A stretch of 64,000 nucleotides of DNA from Thermoanaerobaculia bacterium (GTDB lineage Bacteria; Acidobacteriota; Thermoanaerobaculia; Multivoradales; JAHEKO01), in NCBI GenBank assembly GCA_947259925.1, contig CAMYOG010000006.1, positions 1 through 64,000 of the forward strand, read 5' to 3'. A program made the position numbers and the translations under genes. The notes under the pieces are model-generated. The model made no database searches. It saw only the letters and a list, made by a program, of their open reading frames with translations, and was not told the DNA's origin. Position 1 is the first letter of the stretch. Every line of letters begins with the position of its first letter. Shown here in pieces: positions 28,261 through 37,494 of this stretch.

Positions 28261-29226
28261 ATGCCGCGCAAATTCCTGATCGATACCGACACGGCGTCGG
28301 ACGACGCGGTCGCCCTGATCATGGCCCTCCGCCATCCCGACGCCGATGTGCTCGGCATCACGACGGTCTCGGGCAACGTCCCGGTCGAGCAGTGCGTCAG
28401 CAACGCTCTTTATACCGTCGAGCTGTGCGGAGCCGAGGTGCCGGTCTACGCGGGCGCCGATCGCCCGCTGCTGCGGGAGGCGACCCACGCCTTCTGGTTC
28501 CACGGTGAGGACGGTCTCGGCGATGTCGGCTACCAGCCGAGCGGCAGCGCCGCCGAGGGCAACGCGGTCGACTTCCTGGTCGAGACGCTGCGGGCTCACC
28601 GCGACATCACCCTGGTCACCCTCGGGCCGTTGACCAACATCGCCCTGGCGATCGCCTGCGCCCCCGATATCGTAGCCAGGGTCGAGCGCTGCGTGATCAT
28701 GGGCGGGGCCGCCTGCACGGTCGGCAATGTCACGCCCGCGGCCGAGTTCAACGTCTGGGCCGATCCCGACGCTGCGCGCCAGGTCTTCCATTCCGGTCTA
28801 CCGATCGAGATGGTCGGCTGGGAGCTCTGCCGTGGACCCGCGACACTCGACGACGACGACCTGTCCTATGTCCGGAGCTTCGGAACCGAACTCGCCACCT
28901 TCACGATCGACTGCAACCGCAGGGCCCTGCTCGCCAGCCGACAACAGTCGGGTGAGCCGGGGCTCGACCTGCCCGATCCGGTGGCGATGTCGATCGCCCT
29001 CGACCCGAAGATCGCCACCCGGGTCAGTGCCTGCTACGTCGACATCGAGACGGTCAGCAGTCTGACCCGCGGGATGACGGTCGTCGACCAGTTCGACGTC
29101 ACCTTCGACGAGCGCAACATCGACGTCTGGGGCGAGCTGCGGTCGCGCCCCGCGAACGTGAAGGTCTGCTGGGAGATCGACGTCCTCGCCTGGAAAGAAT
29201 CGCTCTACCGGTCGCTGCGGACGTGA
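28261..29226 (+). CDS. Nucleoside hydrolase (IUNH family)
   Basis: KFLIDTDTASDDAVALIMAL, GPLTNIALAIA, MGGAACTVGNVTPAAEFNVWADPDAA. Confidence 0.92.
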   Translation: MPRKFLIDTDTASDDAVALIMALRHPDADVLGITTVSGNVPVEQCVSNALYTVELCGAEVPVYAGADRPLLREATHAFWFHGEDGLGDVGYQPSGSAAEGNAVDFLVETLRAHRDITLVTLGPLTNIALAIACAPDIVARVERCVIMGGAACTVGNVTPAAEFNVWADPDAARQVFHSGLPIEMVGWELCRGPATLDDDDLSYVRSFGTELATFTIDCNRRALLASRQQSGEPGLDLPDPVAMSIALDPKIATRVSACYVDIETVSSLTRGMTVVDQFDVTFDERNIDVWGELRSRPANVKVCWEIDVLAWKESLYRSLRT

Positions 29227-30128
29227 GCGACCGGAGGCGGGTCGTCGTCGTCGGCAGCGCCAACACCGACATGGTGGTCGGCAGCGATCGCCTCCCGGCC
29301 GCGGGCGAGACGGTCCTCGGCGGCACCTTCCTGATGGCCGCCGGCGGCAAGGGAGCGAATCAGGCGGTGGCGGCGGCCCGTCTGGGGGCGGAGGTTTCAC
29401 TGGTCGCCAGGCTCGGCAGCGATATCTTCGGCGACCAGTCCCTGGCCGGCTTCGAACGCGAGCGGATCGACACCCGCTTCGTCGTGCGCGATCCGAACGC
29501 ACCCTCCGGTGTCGCCCTGATCCTGGTCGATGCCGGAGGTGAGAATCTGATCTCGGTGGCACCGGGCGCCAACGCCCGGCTGAGCGTGGCCGATGTCGAA
29601 TCGGCGCGAGCCGTGATCGAGGGCGCCGCGATCGTGCTCCTGCAACTCGAGGTGCCGCTGGATGCGGTCGGCAGAACCGCGGAGATCGCGGCCGACGCCG
29701 GAGTGCCGGTGATCCTCGATCCGGCGCCGGCGCAGGAGCTCGACGCTGGGCTGCTGGCTACCGTCTCCATCCTGACGCCCAACGAGAGCGAAGCGGAGCG
29801 GCTGACCGGGATCCCGGTCGGCGACCGCAGCTCGGCGCACCGAGCCGCCACCGAGCTGCGAGCGCGAGGTGTCGAGAGCGTCGTCCTGACGCTCGGCGCA
29901 CGCGGCTGCTATCTACTCTCCGCGACCCACGAAGAGCTGGTGCCGGCGCCGACGGTCGAGGCAGTGGATACGACCGCCGCCGGCGACACGTTCAACGGCG
30001 CCCTCGCCTGGCAGCTCGCCAACGGGGTCTCGCTGCGAACCGCGGCCGAGGTCGCGTCGCGCGCCGCCGCGCTATCGGTCACCCGTCGGGGTGCTCAGCC
30101 ATCGATGCCGACGGCCGACGAGATCTAG
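29223..30128 (+). CDS. rbsK: Ribokinase
   Basis: VVVVGSANTDMVVGSDRLPAAGETVLGGTFLMAAGGKGANQAVAAARLGAEVSLVARLGSDIFG; DTTAAGDTFNGALA. Confidence 0.88.
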   Translation: MSDRRRVVVVGSANTDMVVGSDRLPAAGETVLGGTFLMAAGGKGANQAVAAARLGAEVSLVARLGSDIFGDQSLAGFERERIDTRFVVRDPNAPSGVALILVDAGGENLISVAPGANARLSVADVESARAVIEGAAIVLLQLEVPLDAVGRTAEIAADAGVPVILDPAPAQELDAGLLATVSILTPNESEAERLTGIPVGDRSSAHRAATELRARGVESVVLTLGARGCYLLSATHEELVPAPTVEAVDTTAAGDTFNGALAWQLANGVSLRTAAEVASRAAALSVTRRGAQPSMPTADEI

Positions 30129-32407
30129 AGCTCGGGCAGCCGGCCGCGCGCGGACCCGAGGAGCTCGAGGACACTCGATCCGGGCATCGGGCGGTTGAAC
30201 AGGAAGCCCTGCATCCGATGGCATCCCTCGGCGAGCAGAGCGTGCAGCTGCTCCGGTCGCTCGACGCCTTCGGCTACGACTTCGACCCCGAGCTTGCTGC
30301 CGAGGGTGGCGATCGCATTGACGATCACCCGGCTCTGCTCGTTCGACGGCACCTCGCGAACGAACGACGAATCTATCTTGAGCTTGTCGAGCGGGAAGTG
30401 GATGAGATAGCTCAGCGACGAGTACCCCTTGCCGAAGTCGTCGAGCGAGAAACGGACCCCGCGCTCGCGCAGGCGTCGCAGCATCGCCTCGACCGAGTCC
30501 GACGCCTGCATCAGCAGGCCTTCGGTCAGCTCGAGCTCGAGCAGGCTGGGAGGTAGCCCCGAGCTGTCGAGCGCCTCGCCCACCGCCCGGTGCAGATCGG
30601 GATCCTTGAACTGGACCGGAGACAGGTTGACCGCGATCGGGATGTCGATGCCACTCGCCACCCGCCACTCCTGGGCTTCAGCGCAGGCGCGTCGCAGCAC
30701 CCAGTTGCCGATCGGAACGATCAGGCCGCTCGCCTCGGCGATCGGCACGAAATCCGCCGGCGGCACCAGACCCTGCTCCGGATGGTGCCAGCGAAGGAGC
30801 CCCTCGATCGCCACGATCCTGCGGCTGCGCGCGTCCACCTGCGCCTGATACTCGAGCTCGAGCTCCCGGCGCTCGATCGCCCGGTGTAGCTGCTGCCCGT
30901 AACGCATGCGCTGTCTGACGTGGAGATCCATGCCGTCGAGGTAGAGGCGGAAGGTGGAGCCCCCTTCGTTCTTGGCCTTGTAGAGCGCGAGATCGGCGTT
31001 CTTGACCAGCTCCCTGGGATCCACGGACTCGGAGCGATGAATCGCGATGCCGATGCTGACGCTCAAGTGGACCTCGCGGTCGTCGACCTCGACCGGCCGG
31101 GTGAACGCGTGAATCAACCGCTGGGCCAGCTCCGTAGCTCCCCCGGTGTCGCTCAGGTCGGGCTGCAGGACGGCGAACTCGTCACCGCCGAAGCGGGCGA
31201 GCGTGCAGCCGTTCTGCAGGACCTCGGCCAGTCGCTCGGAGACGGCGATCAGGAAATCGTCGCCGACCGCATGACCGAACGTGTCGTTGATGTCCTTGAA
31301 CTGGTCGATGTCGAGCAGCAGCATCGCCAGCGAGCGGCCGTTCCGGATCGAGCGCTCGACCTCGAGCTTGAGCCGCTTGTTGAAGTTGTAGCGATTCGGC
31401 AGATCGGTGAGGAAGTCGTGCCCGGCCAGGTATCTCAACCGCTGCTCCGCCTCGAGCCGCGAGGTGATGTCCTGCTGGACGATGACGAAGTGTTGGCGCC
31501 GGTCCGCCGGATCGGAGAGACGGGTCACGGTCTGGTCGACCGTATAGAGGTGGCCGGCCTTGTGCCGCTGAACGGCGTGACCGCGCCAGAGATCGCCGAC
31601 CTCGAGCGAGCGCAGGTTCTCCCAGGCGAAGATCCGTGAGTCCTCGTCGGCCGCCAGCAGATCCGGACTGCGGCCCAACACCTCGTCTTCGCGGTAGCCG
31701 CTCAGCCGGCAGAAGGCGGGGTTGACCCACTCGATCTTCCCCTCGGTGTCGGTGATCAGAATCGAGCTGGCGGCCGCGTTCATCGCCGCCCCTTGCAGAC
31801 GCAGCCGCCGCTCGGCGGTCTTGCGGAACGAGATGTCGCTGTAGATCCCGAACAACCCCATCAGGCGCTCGCCGTCGAAGATCGGATAGCCGACGATGCG
31901 CACCTCGACCGTCGAGCCGTCCTTCCGGCGGCGCCGGCGCTCCGAGTTGATCACCTCGCCGCGCACGACGGCACCGGTCAGGTCGAGAGCCTCTTCGGCC
32001 GATCCCTCCGGGACGATCAGCTGGGTGAGCACCCGTCCCTGGACCTCCGCCAGCGAGTAGCCGAACATCTCTTCGAAGGCGCGGTTGGCGTCGATGACCC
32101 GGTCGTCGACCCCGAGCAGCACCATACCGTCGGGCGAGTTGTCGAACAGCTGCCGAAAGAAGACGTTGTCGAGCCTGGTGCTCGGAGCCGACGCGTCCGA
32201 GGATCGCGCCGCGCCCGCGGCCAGCATCCGCTCGAGATGCCTGATGCGCGCCAGCAGCGGCTCCACTTCCGACGGGCGCAGCTGCCCGGCCGAGGACTTG
32301 CGCTCGGGGAGCCGGGCGAGGCTGTCTTGGTCCACCGGCACTTTCCGCTTCCCGCCTGTGGTCGAGAACAGAGATTCTCCGGGTGCTACCCCGAAACGGC
32401 TAGGCAA
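30125..32407 (-). CDS. PAS-PAS-GGDEF-EAL cyclic-di-GMP signalling protein
   Basis: Two PAS regions, CTLARFGGDEFAVLQ intact GGDEF, EAL domain with IEGLLRWHHPEQGL (EGL variant) and later YSSLSYLIHFPLDKLKIDSSFV. Exact start uncertain. Confidence 0.92.
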   Translation of the reverse strand: MPSRFGVAPGESLFSTTGGKRKVPVDQDSLARLPERKSSAGQLRPSEVEPLLARIRHLERMLAAGAARSSDASAPSTRLDNVFFRQLFDNSPDGMVLLGVDDRVIDANRAFEEMFGYSLAEVQGRVLTQLIVPEGSAEEALDLTGAVVRGEVINSERRRRRKDGSTVEVRIVGYPIFDGERLMGLFGIYSDISFRKTAERRLRLQGAAMNAAASSILITDTEGKIEWVNPAFCRLSGYREDEVLGRSPDLLAADEDSRIFAWENLRSLEVGDLWRGHAVQRHKAGHLYTVDQTVTRLSDPADRRQHFVIVQQDITSRLEAEQRLRYLAGHDFLTDLPNRYNFNKRLKLEVERSIRNGRSLAMLLLDIDQFKDINDTFGHAVGDDFLIAVSERLAEVLQNGCTLARFGGDEFAVLQPDLSDTGGATELAQRLIHAFTRPVEVDDREVHLSVSIGIAIHRSESVDPRELVKNADLALYKAKNEGGSTFRLYLDGMDLHVRQRMRYGQQLHRAIERRELELEYQAQVDARSRRIVAIEGLLRWHHPEQGLVPPADFVPIAEASGLIVPIGNWVLRRACAEAQEWRVASGIDIPIAVNLSPVQFKDPDLHRAVGEALDSSGLPPSLLELELTEGLLMQASDSVEAMLRRLRERGVRFSLDDFGKGYSSLSYLIHFPLDKLKIDSSFVREVPSNEQSRVIVNAIATLGSKLGVEVVAEGVERPEQLHALLAEGCHRMQGFLFNRPMPGSSVLELLGSARGRLPEL

Positions 32408-32421
32408 TCCTCCACAGTCGG

Positions 32422-32775
32422 CTACTCGCCGAAGCTGAGCTCGCGCTGCCGTGCGCGCTCGGCTGCGCGCATCGCGCGGCGCAGGTTGACGCGCGATTTG
32501 TTGCCGATCGCCCAGGCTCTCATCTTGGGGATGTAGATGTGGAAGCCGGGCTCACCCTGGATCTCGGCAAAGCGCAGCGTGAGCGAGCCGAGCAGGGCGT
32601 TGAGGCCGTTCTGATGGGTCTCGAACTCCTCGAGCAGGTCCTCGAGCACCAGCACCTGGTGACGGGCAAAGAGCTCGAGCAGGCGTCGCCCCTTCTCGGT
32701 CGGCTCTTCTAACAGCTTCCGAGCGGTCTCGTACGAAATGGTCGACGCGGGATCGTCGTGTCCTGAGATCGGCAT
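32422..32775 (-). CDS. Hypothetical protein (117 aa)
   Basis: Coding-like composition, ATG, compact helical sequence; no family recognised. Confidence 0.5.
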   Translation of the reverse strand: MPISGHDDPASTISYETARKLLEEPTEKGRRLLELFARHQVLVLEDLLEEFETHQNGLNALLGSLTLRFAEIQGEPGFHIYIPKMRAWAIGNKSRVNLRRAMRAAERARQRELSFGE

Positions 32776-32923
32776 GGGCCCAGACCAAGCTAGAGGAAGA
32801 CCCTGATCCTACCGTCAAACCGTGTCGATTCAACCTGTTGCGTATGGTAGAGGCTGCGGATGCCGGGTGGCTGGCCGGGTGGCATGGAAGGGCTCTCTCC
32901 TCCGGTACGGTGTTCCAGGGCGT

Positions 32924-33108
32924 GCCGATCGAGTCCTAGGGGCCGAGAGTCTCCCTCCGCCGGTACGGCGCCCTTCAGTCGGACTTTGGCGGCTAGCGGG
33001 CGCCTCATCTGCGGCTGCGCTGCCACCCTCCGCAGACTCCTTCGGTCGTACCGGCGCTTGCCTGGACGCCCTTGGAGCAAGACTCTCGGCCCCTAGGACT
33101 CGATCGGC
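32924..33108. repeat. MITE-like inverted-repeat element copy 1 (29-bp perfect arms)
   Basis: Arms 32924-32952 gccgatcgagtcctaggggccgagagtct and 33080-33108 exact reverse complement; 127-nt interior shared in inverted orientation with copy 2. Confidence 0.85.
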
Positions 33109-33176
33109 CTCCATCTGAGCATTTGCGAACGAGAAGCTCTGCGAGAAACCGCCCTCACGCTACCGAGAGTGCGAAA

Positions 33177-33361
33177 GGTTGTCTGCTTTGGGGCCGAAGG
33201 GCCTCTCTCCAGAGGGCGTCCAGGCAAGCGCCGAGTGGGCCCACGCAGGGCACTCATGGATCCCAGCGCAGCCGCAGATGAGGCGCCCGCTCTCCTCCGC
33301 AGGTAGAGTGCAGGGCGCCGTACCGGAGGAGAGAGGCCCTTCGGCCCCAAAGCAGACAACC
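33177..33361. repeat. MITE-like inverted-repeat element copy 2 (34-bp perfect arms)
   Basis: Arms 33177-33210 ggttgtctgctttggggccgaagggcctctctcc and 33328-33361 exact reverse complement; interior contains reverse complements of copy-1 interior blocks (33264-33290 vs 32996-33022, 27/27). Confidence 0.85.
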
Positions 33362-33416
33362 GGCTCCAGCCTCGTACTTACCAGCCGCCCCCATCCGTGG
33401 TATGACTCCGCGGGCG

Positions 33417-34604
33417 ATGAGCGGCGACTCGGTAGGCAGGGCACCGGTGAAGATCGGCAGGGCGATCCTGCTGCCGTGCCTGCTGCTCTTCGCTGCCATG
33501 TTCAACCTGACCCTGGTGGTCGCCGGGCTCAAGGAGCTGATGATCGAGGAGTTGGGCGGCACGATCGCCGACGCGACCCTCTTCTTCTCGGTCGAGACCT
33601 TCGCCTACATCCTCTTCGCGCCCCTCTGGGGCGTGGTCAGCGATCGCCTGGGCAGACGCAAGGCGCTGATCGTCATCGGTTTCCTGGTCTCGGCGGCGAT
33701 CTACGCCTACTACGGCGTGGTCGATTCGATCAACCTGCTGCTCGCTCTCCGGTTCGTCCAGGGCGCCTTCACCGTCATGGGCTGGTCGCTGGTGATGGCC
33801 CACGTGATGGATCAGCCGGAGATCGGCTCCCGGGGGCGCTACATGGGTCTGATGGGCGCCTCGCTGATCTTCGGCGTCGCCCTCGGCGCACCGGTCGGCG
33901 GCTACGTCACCCGCTGGCTCGGCGCGCGCGCGCCGCTCACCGTCGCCGCGGTATTGTTCGGGCTGCTCACCCTCGCCGCTCTGCTGTTGCGCGAATCCCG
34001 CCAGACCCGCGAGGGAGCCCGCCTGTACGAGATCGCCGCGGCGCTCCGCTCGGAGCCCCGGTTGTTGCTGCCCTACGGAGTCCACTTCATCGACCGGCTG
34101 GCGGTCGGTCTGTTCGTGGTCATCTTCCCGCTCTATCTCGACTTCCAGGGTGCGGCCGACGCTGCCGTGCGCGGCCGCTACCTGTCCGGGTTCCTGGTGC
34201 CGTTCGCACTCCTGCAGTTCTTCACCGGCCGGTGGACCGAGCGGATCGGGCCGGCCAAGCCGCTGATCTGGGGCTCGTTCTTCTACGGTCTGCTGCTCGC
34301 CACGGTCGGCATCACGCCGCTCCGTTACCTCGGCTTCCTGATGGTCGGTCTCGGCGTGCTGGCGTCGGTGATGTTCCCGCCCGCGATCGTGCTCACCTCG
34401 CAGCTGAGCGACCAGCGAACCCGTGGCAGCGCGGTCGGGGGGTTCAACCTAGCCGGCTCGCTCGGCTTCGCCATCGGACCGATCCTGGGCGCCTTGGCGT
34501 ACGCGAAGGGCGGCTTCGCCTTCGCCTTCGCGCTGTGCGGAGCGGCCGAGGTTCTGCTGGCGATCGGCGCCTGGCTCTGGCTCCGCAACTGGGAGCAGGG
34601 TTGA
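33417..34604 (+). CDS. MFS transporter
   Basis: ~12 TM segments; APLWGVVSDRLGRRKALIVIGFLVSA motif A. Confidence 0.88.
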   Translation: MSGDSVGRAPVKIGRAILLPCLLLFAAMFNLTLVVAGLKELMIEELGGTIADATLFFSVETFAYILFAPLWGVVSDRLGRRKALIVIGFLVSAAIYAYYGVVDSINLLLALRFVQGAFTVMGWSLVMAHVMDQPEIGSRGRYMGLMGASLIFGVALGAPVGGYVTRWLGARAPLTVAAVLFGLLTLAALLLRESRQTREGARLYEIAAALRSEPRLLLPYGVHFIDRLAVGLFVVIFPLYLDFQGAADAAVRGRYLSGFLVPFALLQFFTGRWTERIGPAKPLIWGSFFYGLLLATVGITPLRYLGFLMVGLGVLASVMFPPAIVLTSQLSDQRTRGSAVGGFNLAGSLGFAIGPILGALAYAKGGFAFAFALCGAAEVLLAIGAWLWLRNWEQG

Positions 34605-35470
34605 GCCACGCGCCCTGGCACACCCGGGGCGCCCAACTGGAGGTCTCCGGCCGCCAGGTCTTCGTCGTCGACTGCGGACCGCGGGACGCCGAGCCGCTGC
34701 TCGTCCTGCACGGCTTCCCCTCGTCGTCGAACGATTTCCATCGGGTCGTGAATCGGCTGGCGGAGCGCCACCGCGTCGTCCTCCACGATCACCTCGGTTT
34801 CGGCCTGTCGGAGAAGCCCGCGGACTATTCCTACTCCCTGCTCGAGCAGACCGACATCGCCCTCGGCGTCTGGCGGCAGCTCGGCATCGAGAGCGGTCAC
34901 GTCCTGGGCCACGACTACGGCACCAGCATCGCGACCGAACTCGTCGCCCGCCGCGAGCGCGGACTGTCGCCGGTCGGGATCCGGAGCCTGACCCTCTGCA
35001 ATGGCAGCGTCCTGATCGAGCTCGCACGCTTGCGGCTGTCTCAGCGGATCGCCCGCTCCCGGCTGCTCGGTCCGGCCTTTGGCCGTCTGATCTCGGCGGG
35101 CTACTTCAAGCGGGTCCTCCGCCGGCTGTGGGGTGACCCGAGCCGGGTCGACGAGTCCGACCTCGACGCGATCTGGGCAGGGATCGTCCACGCCGACGGC
35201 AGACTCCGGATGCACGCGATCTCCGGCTACATCGCCGAGCGCTACCGCTTCCGCGAGCGCTGGGTCGGCGCGCTGGCGCGCTTCGATCGTCCGGCGCTCG
35301 TCTTGTGGGCGCGGCGCGATCCGGTCGCGGTATCCGAGATCGGTCAGGGTCTCGCCGACACGATTCCGCGGGCGAGGCTGGTGTGGCTCGACGAGCTCGG
35401 CCACTATCCGATGCTCGAGGACCCCGAGGGCTGGGTCGAGCCGCTGCTGGATTTCCTGGACTCGAGCTAG
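34601..35470 (+). CDS. Alpha/beta hydrolase (haloalkane dehalogenase/epoxide hydrolase-like)
   Basis: LLVLHGFPSSSNDFHRV, VLGHDYGTSIATELVAR, GLADTIPRARLVWLDELGHYPMLEDPEGW; TTG start in a TTGA overlap with the MFS stop. Confidence 0.82.
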   Translation: MSHAPWHTRGAQLEVSGRQVFVVDCGPRDAEPLLVLHGFPSSSNDFHRVVNRLAERHRVVLHDHLGFGLSEKPADYSYSLLEQTDIALGVWRQLGIESGHVLGHDYGTSIATELVARRERGLSPVGIRSLTLCNGSVLIELARLRLSQRIARSRLLGPAFGRLISAGYFKRVLRRLWGDPSRVDESDLDAIWAGIVHADGRLRMHAISGYIAERYRFRERWVGALARFDRPALVLWARRDPVAVSEIGQGLADTIPRARLVWLDELGHYPMLEDPEGWVEPLLDFLDSS

Positions 35471-35489
35471 AGCCGCGTCGGGATCGCAC

Positions 35490-35735
35490 TCACTGCGTGC
35501 GATGGTCCTCGAGTCGGAAGACGCCCGCTCCCTCATCGGGACCCGGCATCACGAGCGCGAGGCACGCGTAGGCCAGCACGCCCGGCGCGATGCCGGTCAA
35601 GAACGTCCCTCCCAGCCAGAGCACGCGCACGCTTCTCGGCTGCCAGCCCAGGAACTCCGCGATGCCGCCACAGACGCCCGCCAATACCGGGCTCGGCGAC
35701 TTGGTGAGTCGCGGTTTCTGTGGTGCCGGGCTCAT
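35490..35735 (-). CDS. PspC domain-containing protein
   Basis: [52 protein letters not shown]. Confidence 0.85.
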   Translation of the reverse strand: MSPAPQKPRLTKSPSPVLAGVCGGIAEFLGWQPRSVRVLWLGGTFLTGIAPGVLAYACLALVMPGPDEGAGVFRLEDHRTQ

Positions 35736-35832
35736 GAGCGGTGCGCACACGAAACCCTATCAGAGCGCTTCGGCCAGCGCCGCGCGGCGGCGCCCGATAC
35801 GAGCTAGAATCCCGCCTGCGCCGAGGCAGCCG

Positions 35833-37464
35833 ATGACCGCCCGCAAGACGAAGAAACGCAAGTCGACGCGCTCCTCGCCGCGCACCAAGAAGACCACCGC
35901 GGCGCCGCGCAAGCGCGCTACCGCCAAGAGCATGGCGGCCCAGCAGCGGGAGATCTCGGTCAGCGAGTTCTTCACCAAGAACCGGCATCTGCTCGGTTTC
36001 GACAGCCCGACCAAAGCGCTGCTCACGACCATCAAGGAGGCGGTCGACAACTCGCTCGACGCCTGCGAGGAGGCTGGCATCCTGCCCGACCTGGTGGTCG
36101 AGATCGAAGCCGTCGCCGAAGGCCGCTTCCGGATCATCGTCACCGACAACGGCCCGGGCATCGTCAAGAAGCAGGTGCCGAAGATCTTCGGCAAGCTGCT
36201 CTATGGCTCGAAGTTCCATCGTCTGCGCCAGAGCCGCGGCCAGCAGGGGATCGGCATCAGCGCCGCGGGCATGTACGGCCAGCTCACCACCGGCAAGCCG
36301 ATCGTCATCGAGAGCCGCGTCAGCCGCAGGTACCCGGCTCACCGCTATGAGCTGGTGATCGACACGCTCCGCAACCAGCCGGTGATCAAGAAAGAGGCCG
36401 AGGTCGAGTGGGAGGCGGCCCACGGCACCCGCGTGATGATCGAGCTCGAGGGCACCTACAAACGCGGACGGCACGGTGTCGGCACCTATCTACGGCAGAC
36501 CGCTCTCGCCAATCCGCACGTCCAGATCACCTTCGTCGGGCCCAACGAGGAAGAGCCCGAGGTCTACCAGCGGGCCAGCAAGGAGCTGCCGGTCGAAGCG
36601 CTCGAGATCAAGCCCCATCCGTACGGGGTCGAGGTCGGTCTGCTGATGAGAATGCTCAAGGAGACCAAGGCTCGACGCCTGCGATCGTTCTTCCAGACCG
36701 AGTTTAGCCGAGTCGGCCCGACGGTGGCGACGCGCATCGTCGAAGGCGCAGGAATGAACGTGACGACGTCTCCCCGCCGAGTCAGCACGGACCGCGCCGA
36801 ACAGCTCGTAGCGCAGATCCGCGAGACGCGGATCCCGGCGCCGCCGACCAACTGCCTGTCGCCGATCGGCGAGGAACGGATCCTCGCCAGCTTGAAGGAG
36901 CAGCTGGAGGCCAACTACTTCGCCGCCCTCTCCCGGCCGCCGGCGGTCTACCGAGGCAACCCGTTCCAGATCGAGGTCGGCGTGGCGTTCGGCGGCGAGA
37001 TGCCGGCCGACGAGCTGGTCAGTCTCTACCGCTTCGCCAACCGGGTGCCACTCCTCTACCAGCAGGGAGCGTGCGCGCTCACCAAGAGTGTGTTGAGCAC
37101 CAACTGGAAAGCGTACGGACTCCAGCAGAGCCGGGGCGCGCTGCCGACCGGTCCGATGATCCTGATGGTCCACATCGCCAGCGTCTGGGTACCGTTCACC
37201 AGCGAGTCGAAAGAGGCAGTGGCCGGCTACGACGAGATCCTGCGCGAGCTCCGGCTGGCGCTGCAGGGGGTCGGCCGCAAGCTGGGGACGCATATCCGGA
37301 AGGACCGCAAGCGCCTCGACGCCGAACGCAAGCACGCCTATATCGAGAAGTACATCCCGCACATCGGCATCGCGCTCAAAGAGATCCTCGACCTCAGCGA
37401 CCGGCAGGAGAAGAAGGTCGTGACCACGCTCAGCGGCACCCTGGCTCGCAGCCGCAAGATGTAG
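35833..37464 (+). CDS. top6B: DNA topoisomerase VI subunit B
   Basis: GHKL motifs [79 protein letters not shown]; Lys/Arg-rich N-terminal tail. Confidence 0.93.
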   Translation: MTARKTKKRKSTRSSPRTKKTTAAPRKRATAKSMAAQQREISVSEFFTKNRHLLGFDSPTKALLTTIKEAVDNSLDACEEAGILPDLVVEIEAVAEGRFRIIVTDNGPGIVKKQVPKIFGKLLYGSKFHRLRQSRGQQGIGISAAGMYGQLTTGKPIVIESRVSRRYPAHRYELVIDTLRNQPVIKKEAEVEWEAAHGTRVMIELEGTYKRGRHGVGTYLRQTALANPHVQITFVGPNEEEPEVYQRASKELPVEALEIKPHPYGVEVGLLMRMLKETKARRLRSFFQTEFSRVGPTVATRIVEGAGMNVTTSPRRVSTDRAEQLVAQIRETRIPAPPTNCLSPIGEERILASLKEQLEANYFAALSRPPAVYRGNPFQIEVGVAFGGEMPADELVSLYRFANRVPLLYQQGACALTKSVLSTNWKAYGLQQSRGALPTGPMILMVHIASVWVPFTSESKEAVAGYDEILRELRLALQGVGRKLGTHIRKDRKRLDAERKHAYIEKYIPHIGIALKEILDLSDRQEKKVVTTLSGTLARSRKM

Positions 37465-37494
37465 CTCATAGCCAGCTGTGAAAGAGGTCATTGG

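Noticed and set aside
26848-30128. Galactokinase/symporter and nucleoside hydrolase/ribokinase pairs as a novel pathway
   Set aside because: Both are ordinary sugar uptake/phosphorylation and nucleoside salvage arrangements with coupled starts.
33177-33361. Integron attC site hypothesis for the palindromic element
   Set aside because: Arms end ggttgtc...gacaacc, which does not match RYYYAAC...GTTRRRY orientation, and no integrase or cassette structure is visible.
32924-33361. CRISPR array hypothesis for the repeat cluster
   Set aside because: Repeats are inverted pairs with shared interiors, not regularly spaced direct repeats with unique spacers; no cas genes in window.
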